Part shown: piece by piece, positions 24,263-32,973 of the stretch
Layout of the letters: each line of letters starts with the position of its first letter
How positions within the stretch are numbered: position 1 is the first letter of the stretch
Source: Flavobacteriales bacterium
GTDB lineage: Bacteria > Bacteroidota > Bacteroidia > Flavobacteriales_D > Sanyastnellaceae
Length of the DNA: 64,000 bases
Assembly (NCBI GenBank): GCA_947442505.1
Contig: CANEVR010000003.1
Coordinates: forward strand, 1 to 64,000
Reading direction: 5' to 3'
The notes under the pieces: model-generated
What the model saw: the letters and a program-made list of their open reading frames with translations, nothing else
Databases searched by the model: none
What the model was told of the DNA's origin: nothing
Translations under genes and position numbers: made by a program

Positions 24263-25187
24263 GAAACAAGCATTAGGTCGTGGATTGAGCGCATTGCTCG
24301 AGAACGCAGGAAGTATAGTTAAAGATAAAAACGAAACCAAAGTGGCAGTTGCGGTTCAGCCAGAACCAGCTGTAGAATTAAAAGACAACGAGACCATCGG
24401 CCACATTGCCGGTGACATTTCGCTTATCTCAGTGGCTTGGATAGAAGCCAACCCCTTCCAACCCCGTCAGGAATTCTCTCCAGATGCCTTGATTGACTTG
24501 GCGCAGAGTATTCGTGAATTGGGATTGATTCAACCCATCACGGTTAGAAAAATATCTGCCAAGAAATACCAAATCATCAGTGGTGAACGCCGCTTCCGCG
24601 CCTCTCAAATGGCCGGATTGGAAGAAGTTCCTGTGTATGTTCGCGCGGCGGATGATCAAGGCATGTTGGAGATGGCCTTGGTTGAAAACATCCAACGTGA
24701 GAACCTGAATGCAATAGAAGTTGCCATCTCTTTCAAACGATTGATGGAGGAATGCAGCCTAACCACAGAAGCATTGGCAGAGCGTGTAGGTAAAGACAGA
24801 ACAACAGTAACCAACTATGTTCGTCTTCTCAAATTACCACCCGATATTCAAATGGGCATCATTGAAAAGCGCATCTCCATGGGACATGCACGCGCTTTAA
24901 TCAATATCCCAGAGTCCAAACAATTGAACATCTACAAGACCATCCTTGAAAAGGACTTGAGTGTCCGAAAAGTGGAAGAATTGGCCAAGGAAGATGATGT
25001 TCCAAAATTATTCCGCCCAGCCAAAGTTATTCTTCCTGTAGAGTTTCAAAAAATGCAAGCCGAATTGCGCTTGAAATATGGAAAAAGAGCCAAGGTGCAA
25101 CGCGCCGATAGCGGTGTGGGCAAGTTGGAAATTCCGTTCAATAATGATGATGATTTGCAACGCATTATCGATTTATTGGGATTGTGA
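24255..25187 (+). CDS. parB: Chromosome partitioning protein ParB (Spo0J)
   Basis: The 310-residue protein has an N-terminal ParA-contact segment (KKQALGRGLSALL) and the ParB/Srx nucleotide-binding domain with GERRFRASQMAGL (box II), which in ParB proteins binds and hydrolyses CTP. A helix-turn-helix (TTEALAERVGKDRTTVTNYVRLLKLP) contacts parS, and a C-terminal dimerisation segment follows. It loads at parS sites and recruits SMC. Its stop codon overlaps the GTG of the next gene in GTGA. Confidence 0.97.
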   Translation: MAKKQALGRGLSALLENAGSIVKDKNETKVAVAVQPEPAVELKDNETIGHIAGDISLISVAWIEANPFQPRQEFSPDALIDLAQSIRELGLIQPITVRKISAKKYQIISGERRFRASQMAGLEEVPVYVRAADDQGMLEMALVENIQRENLNAIEVAISFKRLMEECSLTTEALAERVGKDRTTVTNYVRLLKLPPDIQMGIIEKRISMGHARALINIPESKQLNIYKTILEKDLSVRKVEELAKEDDVPKLFRPAKVILPVEFQKMQAELRLKYGKRAKVQRADSGVGKLEIPFNNDDDLQRIIDLLGL

Positions 25188-25738
25188 GACTCTCACTCAT
25201 CATAGCTTTCCTTTTTCCAATTTGTCTTTTAGGACAAAGTGACATTGACTCCACTTCCGCGGAAAACAAGGATCAAAGAACTTTCCGTGACAAATGGAAC
25301 GAACAACCTTCACCATTGAAGGCAACTGTGTTTTCAGCTGTGATTCCTGGTGCCGGTCAGGTGTACAACAAAAAGTATTGGAAGGCCCCAATAGTCTGGG
25401 CCGCCATTGGAACTTGCGTCTATTTTATTGGACGCAATGGTTCAGAGTACAGATACTACAAGGCAGAATACATCAAAGCTGCAGATACCGACCCCTTGAC
25501 ACAAAGTGAGTTTACCGCAGATCAAATCAAGCCGGTCATGGACACCTACCGCCAATGGTTGGACATGAGCTACTTCAGTTTATTGGGTGTCTATGCTTTG
25601 CAAATCATCGATGCGCATGTGGATGCTCATTTGTCATCTTTTGACATCAGTCGCGATTTGAGTTTGCATTGGTCGCCGGTTCGTATTCAGCAGCCTGGAC
25701 AATCCAAACTTGGATTATCTTTATCGCTACAATTTTAA
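25184..25738 (+). CDS. DUF5683 protein
   Basis: The 184-residue protein starts at GTG 25184, inside the parB stop, and has a signal peptide (MRLSLIIAFLFPICLLGQ). The core SAVIPGAGQVYNKKYWKAPIVW is the conserved glycine- and aromatic-rich helix hairpin of DUF5683, followed by a second hydrophobic helix (YFSLLGVYALQIIDAHVDAHL). The function is unknown. Its place between parB and dapB in one operon appears typical for Flavobacteria and relatives. Confidence 0.85.
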   Translation: MRLSLIIAFLFPICLLGQSDIDSTSAENKDQRTFRDKWNEQPSPLKATVFSAVIPGAGQVYNKKYWKAPIVWAAIGTCVYFIGRNGSEYRYYKAEYIKAADTDPLTQSEFTADQIKPVMDTYRQWLDMSYFSLLGVYALQIIDAHVDAHLSSFDISRDLSLHWSPVRIQQPGQSKLGLSLSLQF

Positions 25739-25741
25739 AAC

Positions 25742-26461
25742 ATGCGAGTAGCCATTTTGGGATATGGTAAAATGGGCAAAGCCATTGAACCCATTCTTAT
25801 CGAACGAGGACATGAGATTGTTCTAAAAGTCAACAGCGAAAACCCGCTTAAATCTTCGGATTTGAATGGTGTTGATGTTGCCATAGAAGTCAGTCGTCCT
25901 GATTTGGCGATGTTCCATATTGAACAATGCATGTCCGCCAAAGTTCCCATCGTGGTAGGAACAACAGGTTGGTATCAGCATTTGGCAGAAATAAAAACCA
26001 AGGTTGAAAATGATGGATTGCATCTTTTGTACGCCACTAATTTTTCAATCGGGGTGCACATGGTATTTGCCCTGAATCAAATCTTGGCCAAATGGATGAA
26101 TCAATATCCTAACTATACACCCAGCATTGAAGAGATTCACCACACAGCCAAACTGGACGCCCCGTCTGGCACAGGCATCACATTGGCTGAAGGAATATTG
26201 GACAACCTAGATCGAAAGGACCATTGGGTCAACCGACTGAGCGAAACAGAAAGTGAATTGGCTTTAACTTCTATTAGAGAAGAAAATGTTCCTGGCACGC
26301 ACACCGTTTCGTATGTTAGCGGTGTGGATACCATTGAATTGAAACACATTGCACACAACCGAAATGGATTTGCTCTTGGGGCTGTTCAAGCTGCCGAGTG
26401 GCTCATTAAAAATCCAGGTATTCACAGCATGCAAGAATTTTTAAACTTTACAACGATATGA
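25742..26461 (+). CDS. dapB: 4-hydroxy-tetrahydrodipicolinate reductase
   Basis: The 239-residue protein has the Rossmann loop LGYGKMGK at the N-terminus and the DapB signature EIHHTAKLDAPSGT in the catalytic domain, where the histidine pair and lysine act in catalysis. It reduces the cyclic aspartate-semialdehyde/pyruvate product in the lysine and diaminopimelate pathway, which supplies peptidoglycan. It is slightly shorter than the E. coli enzyme, as is common in Bacteroidota. It overlaps lepB by four bases (ATGA). Confidence 0.95.
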   Translation: MRVAILGYGKMGKAIEPILIERGHEIVLKVNSENPLKSSDLNGVDVAIEVSRPDLAMFHIEQCMSAKVPIVVGTTGWYQHLAEIKTKVENDGLHLLYATNFSIGVHMVFALNQILAKWMNQYPNYTPSIEEIHHTAKLDAPSGTGITLAEGILDNLDRKDHWVNRLSETESELALTSIREENVPGTHTVSYVSGVDTIELKHIAHNRNGFALGAVQAAEWLIKNPGIHSMQEFLNFTTI

Positions 26462-28122
26462 CCATCGGACTTCCTGAGTTGCTTTTTTTCATACTCATCG
26501 TCATTTACTGCATTACCCTTCCTAAAATATTGGCCCGAGCAGGTCAAAAATCTTGGATGGCCTACTTCCCTATTTTGCAATTTTTCCCATGGATGAAAGC
26601 CATCCAACGCCCTTGGTATTGGGCGTTGTTGATGTTGGTTCCAGGAGTGAATTTCATCATGATGGTGATTGCGCAAGTTGAATTGGGAATTGTCTTCAAT
26701 CAGCGCAGTGTCAAAGAACAGTGGATGTTTGGCGCCTTGCCTTGGTGGCGTTTGATACAACTTGCCTTTAAACAAGAAAACATTGAATATGTAGGTCCTA
26801 GGTCATGGGAAGGAAAGAAAAAAACATTCGCACGTGAATGGAGTGAAGCGTTATTGTTTGCTGTTGTTGCAGCTACAGTGATCCGCAGCTTCTTTCTAGA
26901 GGCCTTCACCATCCCTACGCCATCTATGGAAAAGAGCATGTTGGTGGGCGATTATTTGTTTGTCAGCAAATTCTCTTACGGAACTAAGTTGCCTCAAACA
27001 CCCATGAGCGTGCCATTCATGCACAATGCACTTCCATTCAGTGGAATGCCCAATAGCTATTTGGAATGGTTTACACTGCCCTACTACAGACTTCCTGGTA
27101 TTGGAAAAGTAGAACGATTCGACCCTGTGGTTTTTAATTTCCCCCACGGTGACACCATCTTGGTTGATCCCTATTATGCCGGACATGATTACTATGGTAT
27201 TTTGAGACAAGAGGCCATGTTCATGGCACAAGGATTTGACAACTATGCCAAAGATCCTGAGAAGTTCGAAGCATTGGCCAGAAAGAACTTTACAGAAAAG
27301 AAGGTTTGTGTTTCTTGTGCCGCACAAAAAGGTTTGAGAAAGGCTATGCCCATTGGAGGACTGCGTTACCGCCCCATGGATAAAAAAGAAAACTACATCA
27401 AGCGTTGCATTGGATTGCCTGGAGAAGAGATTAAAATCAAACACCGTCAAGTATTCATCAATGGACAAGCTGTTGAAAATCCGGAAGGATTGATGTTCAA
27501 CTATGAATTCTTATTGAAGAATCCTGCCTACGCTAATCGCATTCAAAGCAAGTACAGCATCAATATTGATGATTTAAACAATGTACCCGACTCATTGGGA
27601 CAACCTACCAGTGTTTTCACTTGTCCGCTTACTCAGGAAGTATACAATGAATTAAAAAACAATCCTGAAGTAGTTTGGATTGAAGCTCAGGATGAGGTTT
27701 TCAATCGCAACCCTCCCGGAACTTTGTTCCCCAACAGCTTGAATCCCGCATTCGAAAATTGGACGGTGGACAATTACGGTCCTGTTGTCATTCCTGCCAA
27801 AGGAATGAGCATTCCCATGAATGCATTGAACTATGAAATGTACCAAAGGGTGATTCGCGTTTATGAAGGGCATGACTTCACCCAGCAAGGAAATGACTAT
27901 TATTTGGATGGTCAAAAAGTTACCCAGTACACATTTGAAAGTGATTACTATTGGATGATGGGAGACAATCGCCACCACAGTGCAGACAGTCGTTTCTGGG
28001 GTTTTGTTCCGGAAAATCATGTGGTTGGAAAAGCTGTATTTACTTGGTTCTCCAAGGCTGACCCCAATTACCAAGGTCACAGCAAAATCAGATGGGACAG
28101 AATGTTTAAACTGGTGAATTGA
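26458..28122 (+). CDS. lepB: Signal peptidase I, long Bacteroidota form
   Basis: The 554-residue enzyme is about twice the usual size. An N-terminal DUF5684-like region has two hydrophobic helices (residues 1-80), followed by a third membrane segment before the catalytic part. The serine is S156 in TIPTPSMEKSM and the general-base lysine is K315 in YIKRCIGLPGEEIKI; the last box is GDNRHHSADSRFWGF. Serine and lysine are 159 residues apart, against 55 in E. coli (S90, K145), because of a large insertion that includes CVSC (C284, C287). The enzyme removes signal peptides at the periplasmic face of the inner membrane. Confidence 0.93.
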   Translation: MTIGLPELLFFILIVIYCITLPKILARAGQKSWMAYFPILQFFPWMKAIQRPWYWALLMLVPGVNFIMMVIAQVELGIVFNQRSVKEQWMFGALPWWRLIQLAFKQENIEYVGPRSWEGKKKTFAREWSEALLFAVVAATVIRSFFLEAFTIPTPSMEKSMLVGDYLFVSKFSYGTKLPQTPMSVPFMHNALPFSGMPNSYLEWFTLPYYRLPGIGKVERFDPVVFNFPHGDTILVDPYYAGHDYYGILRQEAMFMAQGFDNYAKDPEKFEALARKNFTEKKVCVSCAAQKGLRKAMPIGGLRYRPMDKKENYIKRCIGLPGEEIKIKHRQVFINGQAVENPEGLMFNYEFLLKNPAYANRIQSKYSINIDDLNNVPDSLGQPTSVFTCPLTQEVYNELKNNPEVVWIEAQDEVFNRNPPGTLFPNSLNPAFENWTVDNYGPVVIPAKGMSIPMNALNYEMYQRVIRVYEGHDFTQQGNDYYLDGQKVTQYTFESDYYWMMGDNRHHSADSRFWGFVPENHVVGKAVFTWFSKADPNYQGHSKIRWDRMFKLVN

Positions 28123-28125
28123 TCG

Positions 28126-28746
28126 ATGTACGCCGTTCCCACTTTTCTTTTCCCTCCGATATCTTATTGTCTTTTTTTACACCAGGCACATCCTCAAAAG
28201 GATGTGCTTTCTTTTTACCACAAACAAAGTCCGCGAAATCATTTCGAAATCCTAAATGCCAATGGAAGGCAAAAAATCACTTTTGGCATAAAGAGCAACC
28301 AAGGAATAAAAACGCCTTTGCAGGATGTCTATTTGGATGATGGAGATTGGGCTCGATCAGCCATTCGGTCCATTCAATCCGCTTATGGAAAGAGTGCTTT
28401 TTACTTTTTCTATCAGCACGAATTGGAAGACATGATGACTACCTTTCCTCAACAAAAACTGGTTGATGTGCACCAAACCATTCACCAATGGCTTCAACGC
28501 TATGGAATGGTTCCTGCATGGCCTCAAAACGATGAGGAATCGCAAATCATTCCAATAGAAAAAAAATGGGAGATATCATCTCCCATCTCTTCGTATCATC
28601 AAGTTTTTCAGGATCGCTTTGCGTTCCAAAATGATTTAAGCATTTTGGATTTGATGTTTAACCTAGGGCCTGAAGCCAAAAGTTATTTGGCTCATCATCC
28701 CCTCGTTATGCCTGTCCTTGAGGACCGCCAAAATGCATCGGCATGA
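28126..28746 (+). CDS. WbqC-like family protein
   Basis: The 206-residue protein matches the WbqC family pattern: an early Y(C)LF segment, NHFEILNANGRQKITFGI and a C-terminal SILDLMFNLGPEAKSYL. WbqC-type genes occur in polysaccharide clusters and also, as here, behind lepB in Bacteroidota; the activity is not established. It starts three bases after the lepB stop and ends inside the convergent DUF3467 gene, overlapping it by 41 bases. Confidence 0.8.
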   Translation: MYAVPTFLFPPISYCLFLHQAHPQKDVLSFYHKQSPRNHFEILNANGRQKITFGIKSNQGIKTPLQDVYLDDGDWARSAIRSIQSAYGKSAFYFFYQHELEDMMTTFPQQKLVDVHQTIHQWLQRYGMVPAWPQNDEESQIIPIEKKWEISSPISSYHQVFQDRFAFQNDLSILDLMFNLGPEAKSYLAHHPLVMPVLEDRQNASA

Positions 28747-29020
28747 TGGGATCTTGTCCCAATGTCTCCTGAATCTTTCCGTGTTGTGATTCAAACTTTT
28801 GAATGTTATCTGCCAATGCACGCTGCAAGCGTTTGGCATGTTGAGGTGTCAATACGATTCTAGACACCACCTTTGCCTTAGGAACGCCTGGCATCATTCT
28901 GATAAAATCGACGATAAACTCTGCTGGAGAGTGAGTAATTACAGCCAAATTGGAGTATTTACCTTCTGACATTTCTTCGCTCAATTCGATGTTGAGTCCT
29001 TCATCTTTTTGTTGTGCCAT
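28706..29020 (-). CDS. DUF3467 protein
   Basis: The 104-residue acidic protein matches DUF3467. It has NIELSEEMSEGKYSNLAVITHSPAEFIVDF near the start, a middle segment VVSRIVLTPQHAKRLQRAL and a flexible glycine-rich tail. The function is unknown. It starts one base after the yjjG stop codon and is the last gene of the lipA operon. The overlap of 41 bases with the WbqC-like gene is the longest convergent overlap here. Confidence 0.85.
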   Translation of the reverse strand: MAQQKDEGLNIELSEEMSEGKYSNLAVITHSPAEFIVDFIRMMPGVPKAKVVSRIVLTPQHAKRLQRALADNIQKFESQHGKIQETLGQDPIMPMHFGGPQGQA

Positions 29021-29021
29021 G

Positions 29022-29711
29022 TTACAATATATTTTTTAATTCAATTAATTCAGTAATGGTAAAAGTAGGATGAACATTGTGTCGGTGGTCATCGAGCTTT
29101 AAAAAAACTTGATCCATCCCCACTCCCCTTGCGCCTAGGATATCTGCATCCCAATCGTCTCCAATCATCAAACTCTCTTCAGCAGAAGTTCCCGCCAATT
29201 CAAAAGCATAATGGAATATCTTGGGATTTGGCTTTCGAACGCCAACATCTTCGCTATTGATATTGTGAACAAAAAAGGGTGTCAGTCCACTGCCATCCAT
29301 CTTAATGCCTTGAATTTCCTTGAAGCCATTGGTGATGATGTGCATCGTGTACTTGCCATCTAAGTAATTCAAAATATCTAAAGCACCTGGAATAACATGC
29401 GGTTGACGGGGGCATTGCTCAACAAATGCTGCAGCAAATTGCTCCATCCATTCGGCGTTGTATGCAAAGCCAATGTCGTCCATGGACCTTGAGAATCTTG
29501 CGGTACGCAACTCCTCTTTGGTCATCGAACCCTCTCTGTACATGGCCCATACCCTTGCATTGTGTTTCAAATAGGCTTTATTGAAACTTTCAAACAAAGC
29601 CTCATCAATTTCAAATTGCACAAACATTTGACGCAATGTGAGTTCCGCATTTCTGTGAATATCCCATAGCGTGCCATCCAAGTCGAAAAAAAGATGTTTG
29701 TATTTACTCAT
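29022..29711 (-). CDS. yjjG: YjjG-type HAD nucleotidase
   Basis: The 229-residue HAD hydrolase has DLDGTL near the start (nucleophile and acid aspartates), the threonine motif IITNG, a lysine in RKPNP and the metal motif GDDWDADI. A helical cap lies between motifs I and II. Length and spacing fit YjjG, which dephosphorylates non-canonical pyrimidine nucleotides and keeps them out of DNA. It overlaps the GAPDH gene by 8 bases. Confidence 0.87.
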   Translation of the reverse strand: MSKYKHLFFDLDGTLWDIHRNAELTLRQMFVQFEIDEALFESFNKAYLKHNARVWAMYREGSMTKEELRTARFSRSMDDIGFAYNAEWMEQFAAAFVEQCPRQPHVIPGALDILNYLDGKYTMHIITNGFKEIQGIKMDGSGLTPFFVHNINSEDVGVRKPNPKIFHYAFELAGTSAEESLMIGDDWDADILGARGVGMDQVFLKLDDHRHNVHPTFTITELIELKNIL

Positions 29712-30717
29712 TAATTTTGCATTTTAACACAACGTCACACAAGCGGTGACTATAACCCACTTCGTTGTCATACCATCCCACAACCTTGACCATATTGCCG
29801 ATGACAGAGGTAAGACCGGCGTCATAAACGCAACTGTGTGCATTGCCAATGACATCACATGACACAATAGGATCCTCCGTATATTCCACAATTCCAGCCC
29901 ATCTGGATTGGGCAGCTTTGGCAAATAGGTCATTGATTTCATCCGTGGGCAGTGGTCGTTTCACGATACTAGTAATATCCGTCAATGAACCATCCGGCAC
30001 TGGGACACGCATTCCGCAGCCTCCCATTTGATCGGAAAGATGCGGGAAGATTCTGGTCAGAGCCTTTGCCGCTCCTGTTGTTGTTGGCACTATGCTTTGC
30101 ACCGCAGCCCTTCCCCGACGCCAATCTTTGTGCGGGGCATCATGCAAACGCTGATCTCCAGTATAAGAATGAACTGTAGTGATGGAGCAACTTTCTATTT
30201 GACAATGTTCGTCGATCAATTGAATCATGTGCGCTGCACTGTTGGTGGTGCAAGATGCACAACTAATGATATTGGATTCATTGATCACTTCATCATTGAT
30301 TCCCAAAACTACCATGGGGATATCGTCAGTCTCTGAAGGAGCCGACAAAATCACCTTGCGAACTCCAGGTGTTAAATGCAAACTCAACTCATCATAACTT
30401 TTAAACAGACCAGTTGACTCAATTACAACATCCACTTCCCATTGTGACCAATCAATTTGCTCGCCTGGTGTGGGCTTTTGTACATAATGTGTTTGCGCCG
30501 CGTTAGCCGACCAGCCGTCCGTTGTGCGCTCTATTTCATTCTTTAATGACCCATGAATACTATCATATTTCAACAAATGAAACATGGTAGAAACATCATA
30601 TAAATCAACAACTGCAACAATTTGAATATTTGGGTAATTCAAAGCCGCTCTATACACCCCTCTTCCAATCCTTCCGAAACCGTGGATACCGACTCTTATT
30701 AAATTATTGTCCTTCAT
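29704..30717 (-). CDS. gap: Glyceraldehyde-3-phosphate dehydrogenase, divergent type
   Basis: The 337-residue enzyme has the Rossmann loop GFGRIGR, the catalytic cysteine C156 in ASCTTN, H183 in TTVHSYTGDQ and the RRGRAAVQSIVPTTTGAAKA and NEVGYSHR segments. It departs from the usual form at several places: GIHGFGR instead of GINGFGR, VVDLYD instead of VNDLTD, and NAHSCVYDA where serines are usual. It may be a second GAPDH with a different cofactor or direction preference; the active site itself is complete. The start overlaps the lipA stop by one base (TAATG). Confidence 0.92.
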   Translation of the reverse strand: MKDNNLIRVGIHGFGRIGRGVYRAALNYPNIQIVAVVDLYDVSTMFHLLKYDSIHGSLKNEIERTTDGWSANAAQTHYVQKPTPGEQIDWSQWEVDVVIESTGLFKSYDELSLHLTPGVRKVILSAPSETDDIPMVVLGINDEVINESNIISCASCTTNSAAHMIQLIDEHCQIESCSITTVHSYTGDQRLHDAPHKDWRRGRAAVQSIVPTTTGAAKALTRIFPHLSDQMGGCGMRVPVPDGSLTDITSIVKRPLPTDEINDLFAKAAQSRWAGIVEYTEDPIVSCDVIGNAHSCVYDAGLTSVIGNMVKVVGWYDNEVGYSHRLCDVVLKCKINE

Positions 30718-31577
30718 TACAACATGTGCTTTTCAGCATGATAAGAAGAACGAACCAAAGGACCACTCTCCACATGTCGGAATCCCATTTGTTTTCCCAA
30801 AGTCTCATACTCTGCAAAGCGCTCTGGCGTAATAAATTCTGCTACTGGCAAATGCTTGGGAGTTGGCTGTAAATATTGACCCAAGGTAATGACATCTAGA
30901 CCCACGGATCTCAGATCTTCCATGGTCTCTAAAACTTCTTGATGAGATTCGCCTAGACCCAACATCACACCACTTTTGGTGCGCATACCACCTTGCTTCA
31001 AACGGCGAAGCACCTCAAGGCTTCTGTCATATTTGGCTTGGATTCTGACTTGCTTGGTCAATCTCCTCACGGTCTCTAAATTGTGAGAGACTATCTCAGG
31101 AGCTACGTCTATGATGCGTTGTAGATTTTCCCATTTTCCTGCAAAGTCAGGAATCAAGGTTTCCATGGTAACCCCTGGAGCCTTTCTGCGCACGGCCTCA
31201 ACGGTCTGCACCCAAATCTCTGAACCGCCGTCGAGAAGATCATCGCGATCAACCGAAGTAATAACGGCATGTTTCACCTTCATCAAAAAAATGGATTCTG
31301 CAACGTGCTCTGGTTCGTGTGGATCGACGTTTAAAGGTCTGCCGGTAGCTACTGCACAAAACCCGCAAGATCTTGTACAAATGTTGCCTAGGATCATAAA
31401 CGTTGCCGTTCCTTCTCCCCAACATTCGCCCATATTGGGACAATTCCCACTTTCACAAATGGTGTGCAACTTGTGCTCGGTAACAAGTCCCCGAACCATT
31501 TTATAATTTTCTCCAGTAGGCAATTTCACTCTCAACCACTTGGGTTTTGGAACACGGCCTGTTGTCAACTCACTCAT
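30717..31577 (-). CDS. lipA: Lipoyl synthase
   Basis: The 286-residue radical SAM enzyme has both iron-sulfur cysteine sets: the auxiliary cluster [12 protein letters not shown] (C41, C46, C52) and the radical [11 protein letters not shown] (C67, C71, C74). It inserts two sulfur atoms into octanoyl groups on lipoyl domains, the cofactor of 2-oxoacid dehydrogenases whose E3 subunit gene (lpd) is at 52763. It overlaps both neighbours by a few bases in the same operon. Confidence 0.97.
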   Translation of the reverse strand: MSELTTGRVPKPKWLRVKLPTGENYKMVRGLVTEHKLHTICESGNCPNMGECWGEGTATFMILGNICTRSCGFCAVATGRPLNVDPHEPEHVAESIFLMKVKHAVITSVDRDDLLDGGSEIWVQTVEAVRRKAPGVTMETLIPDFAGKWENLQRIIDVAPEIVSHNLETVRRLTKQVRIQAKYDRSLEVLRRLKQGGMRTKSGVMLGLGESHQEVLETMEDLRSVGLDVITLGQYLQPTPKHLPVAEFITPERFAEYETLGKQMGFRHVESGPLVRSSYHAEKHML

Positions 31578-32356
31578 TTCTTGTTGTATTTTGAACCAAA
31601 AAAGAATCGCGTATAGATGGCAGGGAAAATGAAATGATTCCTTGCTCGGTCATTGTATCGATTCAATATTTCTTGTGACATGATTTCTATTCGCTTGGGG
31701 TAAACATCCGCTGTTGCGCCAATCTCAACCCCTCTGATGCCATTTTCTGAAGGACTGTATTCAAATCGCAACGCGAATTTGAAAAACAATCCCAGACGGA
31801 CTTTTGTTTCATTCAATCCTGTAAGATTGGAAGATCTTCCATAAATATTATCGGTATAATGCTCGTTGGGATTGAATTTCTCAGATCGCACTTGATAACG
31901 ACCAAGGACAGTAGATGCGTACAAAATCTGCAAATAAACAGGCTTCACAAACGCTATTGAAGGGCCCACTTGCCACAGGCGATCAATTTGAACGCCACTC
32001 TTCCGCAACTTTTCCGCAAACTCTTTGTTCTGACCAACTCCCAAACGGAGCACAAAAAGGCTGTTCATCTTTCCGTAGTAATATGCCCGCGCCTGGGGAT
32101 CTTGAAAATAGGACTTGACCTCCTTTTCATGACGATAAAAATGCAAGTCGGCACTGTATTTCCAAAATGTGTAGGCGTCCTTGCCCTTGGCATAAACATC
32201 GCCACCTAATCCCCAACCATTGGATTGAAACGTCAAAGCATAAGAACGCTCACGGTCATGCAAAATGTTTCGCGGCACGCCATCATCCGTCACTTGAGCA
32301 GTGCTCAGTACACACATGGCTAACATGCCTAAAAAAAAGATCCCGGCTTTTTTCAT
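31574..32356 (-). CDS. Outer-membrane beta-barrel-like protein, first gene of the lipA operon
   Basis: The 260-residue protein has a signal peptide ([21 protein letters not shown]). Many alternating strands follow, with aromatic girdle residues ([40 protein letters not shown]), which predicts an outer-membrane barrel. I know no named family for it; homologues next to lipA seem common in Bacteroidota, and the function is unknown. ATG 32356 is used rather than a GTG six bases upstream. It overlaps lipA by four bases (ATGA). Confidence 0.75.
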   Translation of the reverse strand: MKKAGIFFLGMLAMCVLSTAQVTDDGVPRNILHDRERSYALTFQSNGWGLGGDVYAKGKDAYTFWKYSADLHFYRHEKEVKSYFQDPQARAYYYGKMNSLFVLRLGVGQNKEFAEKLRKSGVQIDRLWQVGPSIAFVKPVYLQILYASTVLGRYQVRSEKFNPNEHYTDNIYGRSSNLTGLNETKVRLGLFFKFALRFEYSPSENGIRGVEIGATADVYPKRIEIMSQEILNRYNDRARNHFIFPAIYTRFFFGSKYNKK

Positions 32357-32361
32357 TCCCA

Positions 32362-32369
32362 CAAAGATA
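32362..32369 (-). promoter_or_regulatory. -7 promoter box of the lipA operon
   Basis: On the minus strand this is TATCTTTG, a perfect TAnnTTTG, five bases before ATG 32356. It lies back to back with the OsmC promoter at 32381. Confidence 0.6.
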
Positions 32370-32380
32370 CATCTTCATCG

Positions 32381-32388
32381 TAACTTTG
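32381..32388 (+). promoter_or_regulatory. -7 promoter box of the OsmC gene
   Basis: TAACTTTG fits TAnnTTTG. Initiation a few bases later gives a leader of about 17 bases before ATG 32411. The two divergent -7 boxes are only 11 bases apart, so the promoters probably compete. Confidence 0.6.
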
Positions 32389-32410
32389 TTTTTGAACAAA
32401 TCAGAATAAA

Positions 32411-32830
32411 ATGCACAGCATAGAAGTACAGTATTTGGGTGAATTGCGTTGCAAAGGATTGCATCTAAAGAGCAACAGCACCATCCTTTCCGATGCACCA
32501 ATAGACAATCATGGAAGAGGTGAAGCTTTCTCTCCAACAGATCTAACCTGCACTTCATTGGCCATGTGCATGATGACCATCATGGGTATTACGGCAGAAG
32601 AAAAGAATATTGCCCTTCAAAATGTCTCGGCTCGTGTCACCAAGCACATGGGAGCAGAACCCAGAAGAATTGTAGGAATAGGGATTGAGATGATTGGGAA
32701 TTGGGACAAACTCTCAGAACGTGAGTTATCTATAATAAAAAATGCCGCGAACACATGCCCTGTGGCTAAGAGCATACATCCCGACATTCAAGTTCAAACT
32801 TTTTGGGTAAACTACCCTTCAATTACTTGA
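32411..32830 (+). CDS. OsmC family protein
   Basis: The 139-residue protein shows the OsmC layout: an N-terminal beta sheet, FSPTDLTCTSLAMCMMTIMGI on the central helix with the first redox cysteine, and NTCPVAKSIHPDI with the second. These paired cysteines reduce organic hydroperoxides in OsmC/Ohr enzymes. The sequence is closer to the general OsmC group than to Ohr. Its 3' end overlaps a tiny convergent lipoprotein gene by 8 bases. Confidence 0.9.
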   Translation: MHSIEVQYLGELRCKGLHLKSNSTILSDAPIDNHGRGEAFSPTDLTCTSLAMCMMTIMGITAEEKNIALQNVSARVTKHMGAEPRRIVGIGIEMIGNWDKLSERELSIIKNAANTCPVAKSIHPDIQVQTFWVNYPSIT

Positions 32831-32942
32831 TTGGAGCGCTTACAGCAGCTTTATCATAAGCGGCACACTTGGGGTGCTTTGAAACACAAGCAGCAGCGGT
32901 TAATGATAAAATCACTAAGCAGAATAATAATTTCTTGTTCAT
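32823..32942 (-). CDS. Tiny lipoprotein, 39 residues
   Basis: From ATG 32942 the product has 39 residues: a lipoprotein signal (MNKKLLFCLVILSLTAAAC) ending in a lipobox cysteine, then 20 residues with the pattern KHPKCAAYDKA. The mature part is only about 21 residues. A perfect -7 box lies 18 bases upstream, supporting a real gene. Small lipoproteins with a CxxKxxxCxxY type tail occur in Flavobacteria; the function is unknown. Confidence 0.72.
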   Translation of the reverse strand: MNKKLLFCLVILSLTAAACVSKHPKCAAYDKAAVSAPIK

Positions 32943-32960
32943 GATCGTTGAATTTGATGA

Positions 32961-32968
32961 CAAATATA
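32961..32968 (-). promoter_or_regulatory. -7 promoter box of the tiny lipoprotein gene
   Basis: Minus-strand TATATTTG, a perfect TAnnTTTG match, 18 bases upstream of ATG 32942. It lies just before the start of the oppositely oriented barrel gene at 32974. Confidence 0.55.
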
Positions 32969-32973
32969 AAACA

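Noticed and set aside
26896-27468. 190-codon open frame on the minus strand
   Set aside because: It is antisense to lepB, whose catalytic motifs are clear; the sequence shows no recognisable domain.
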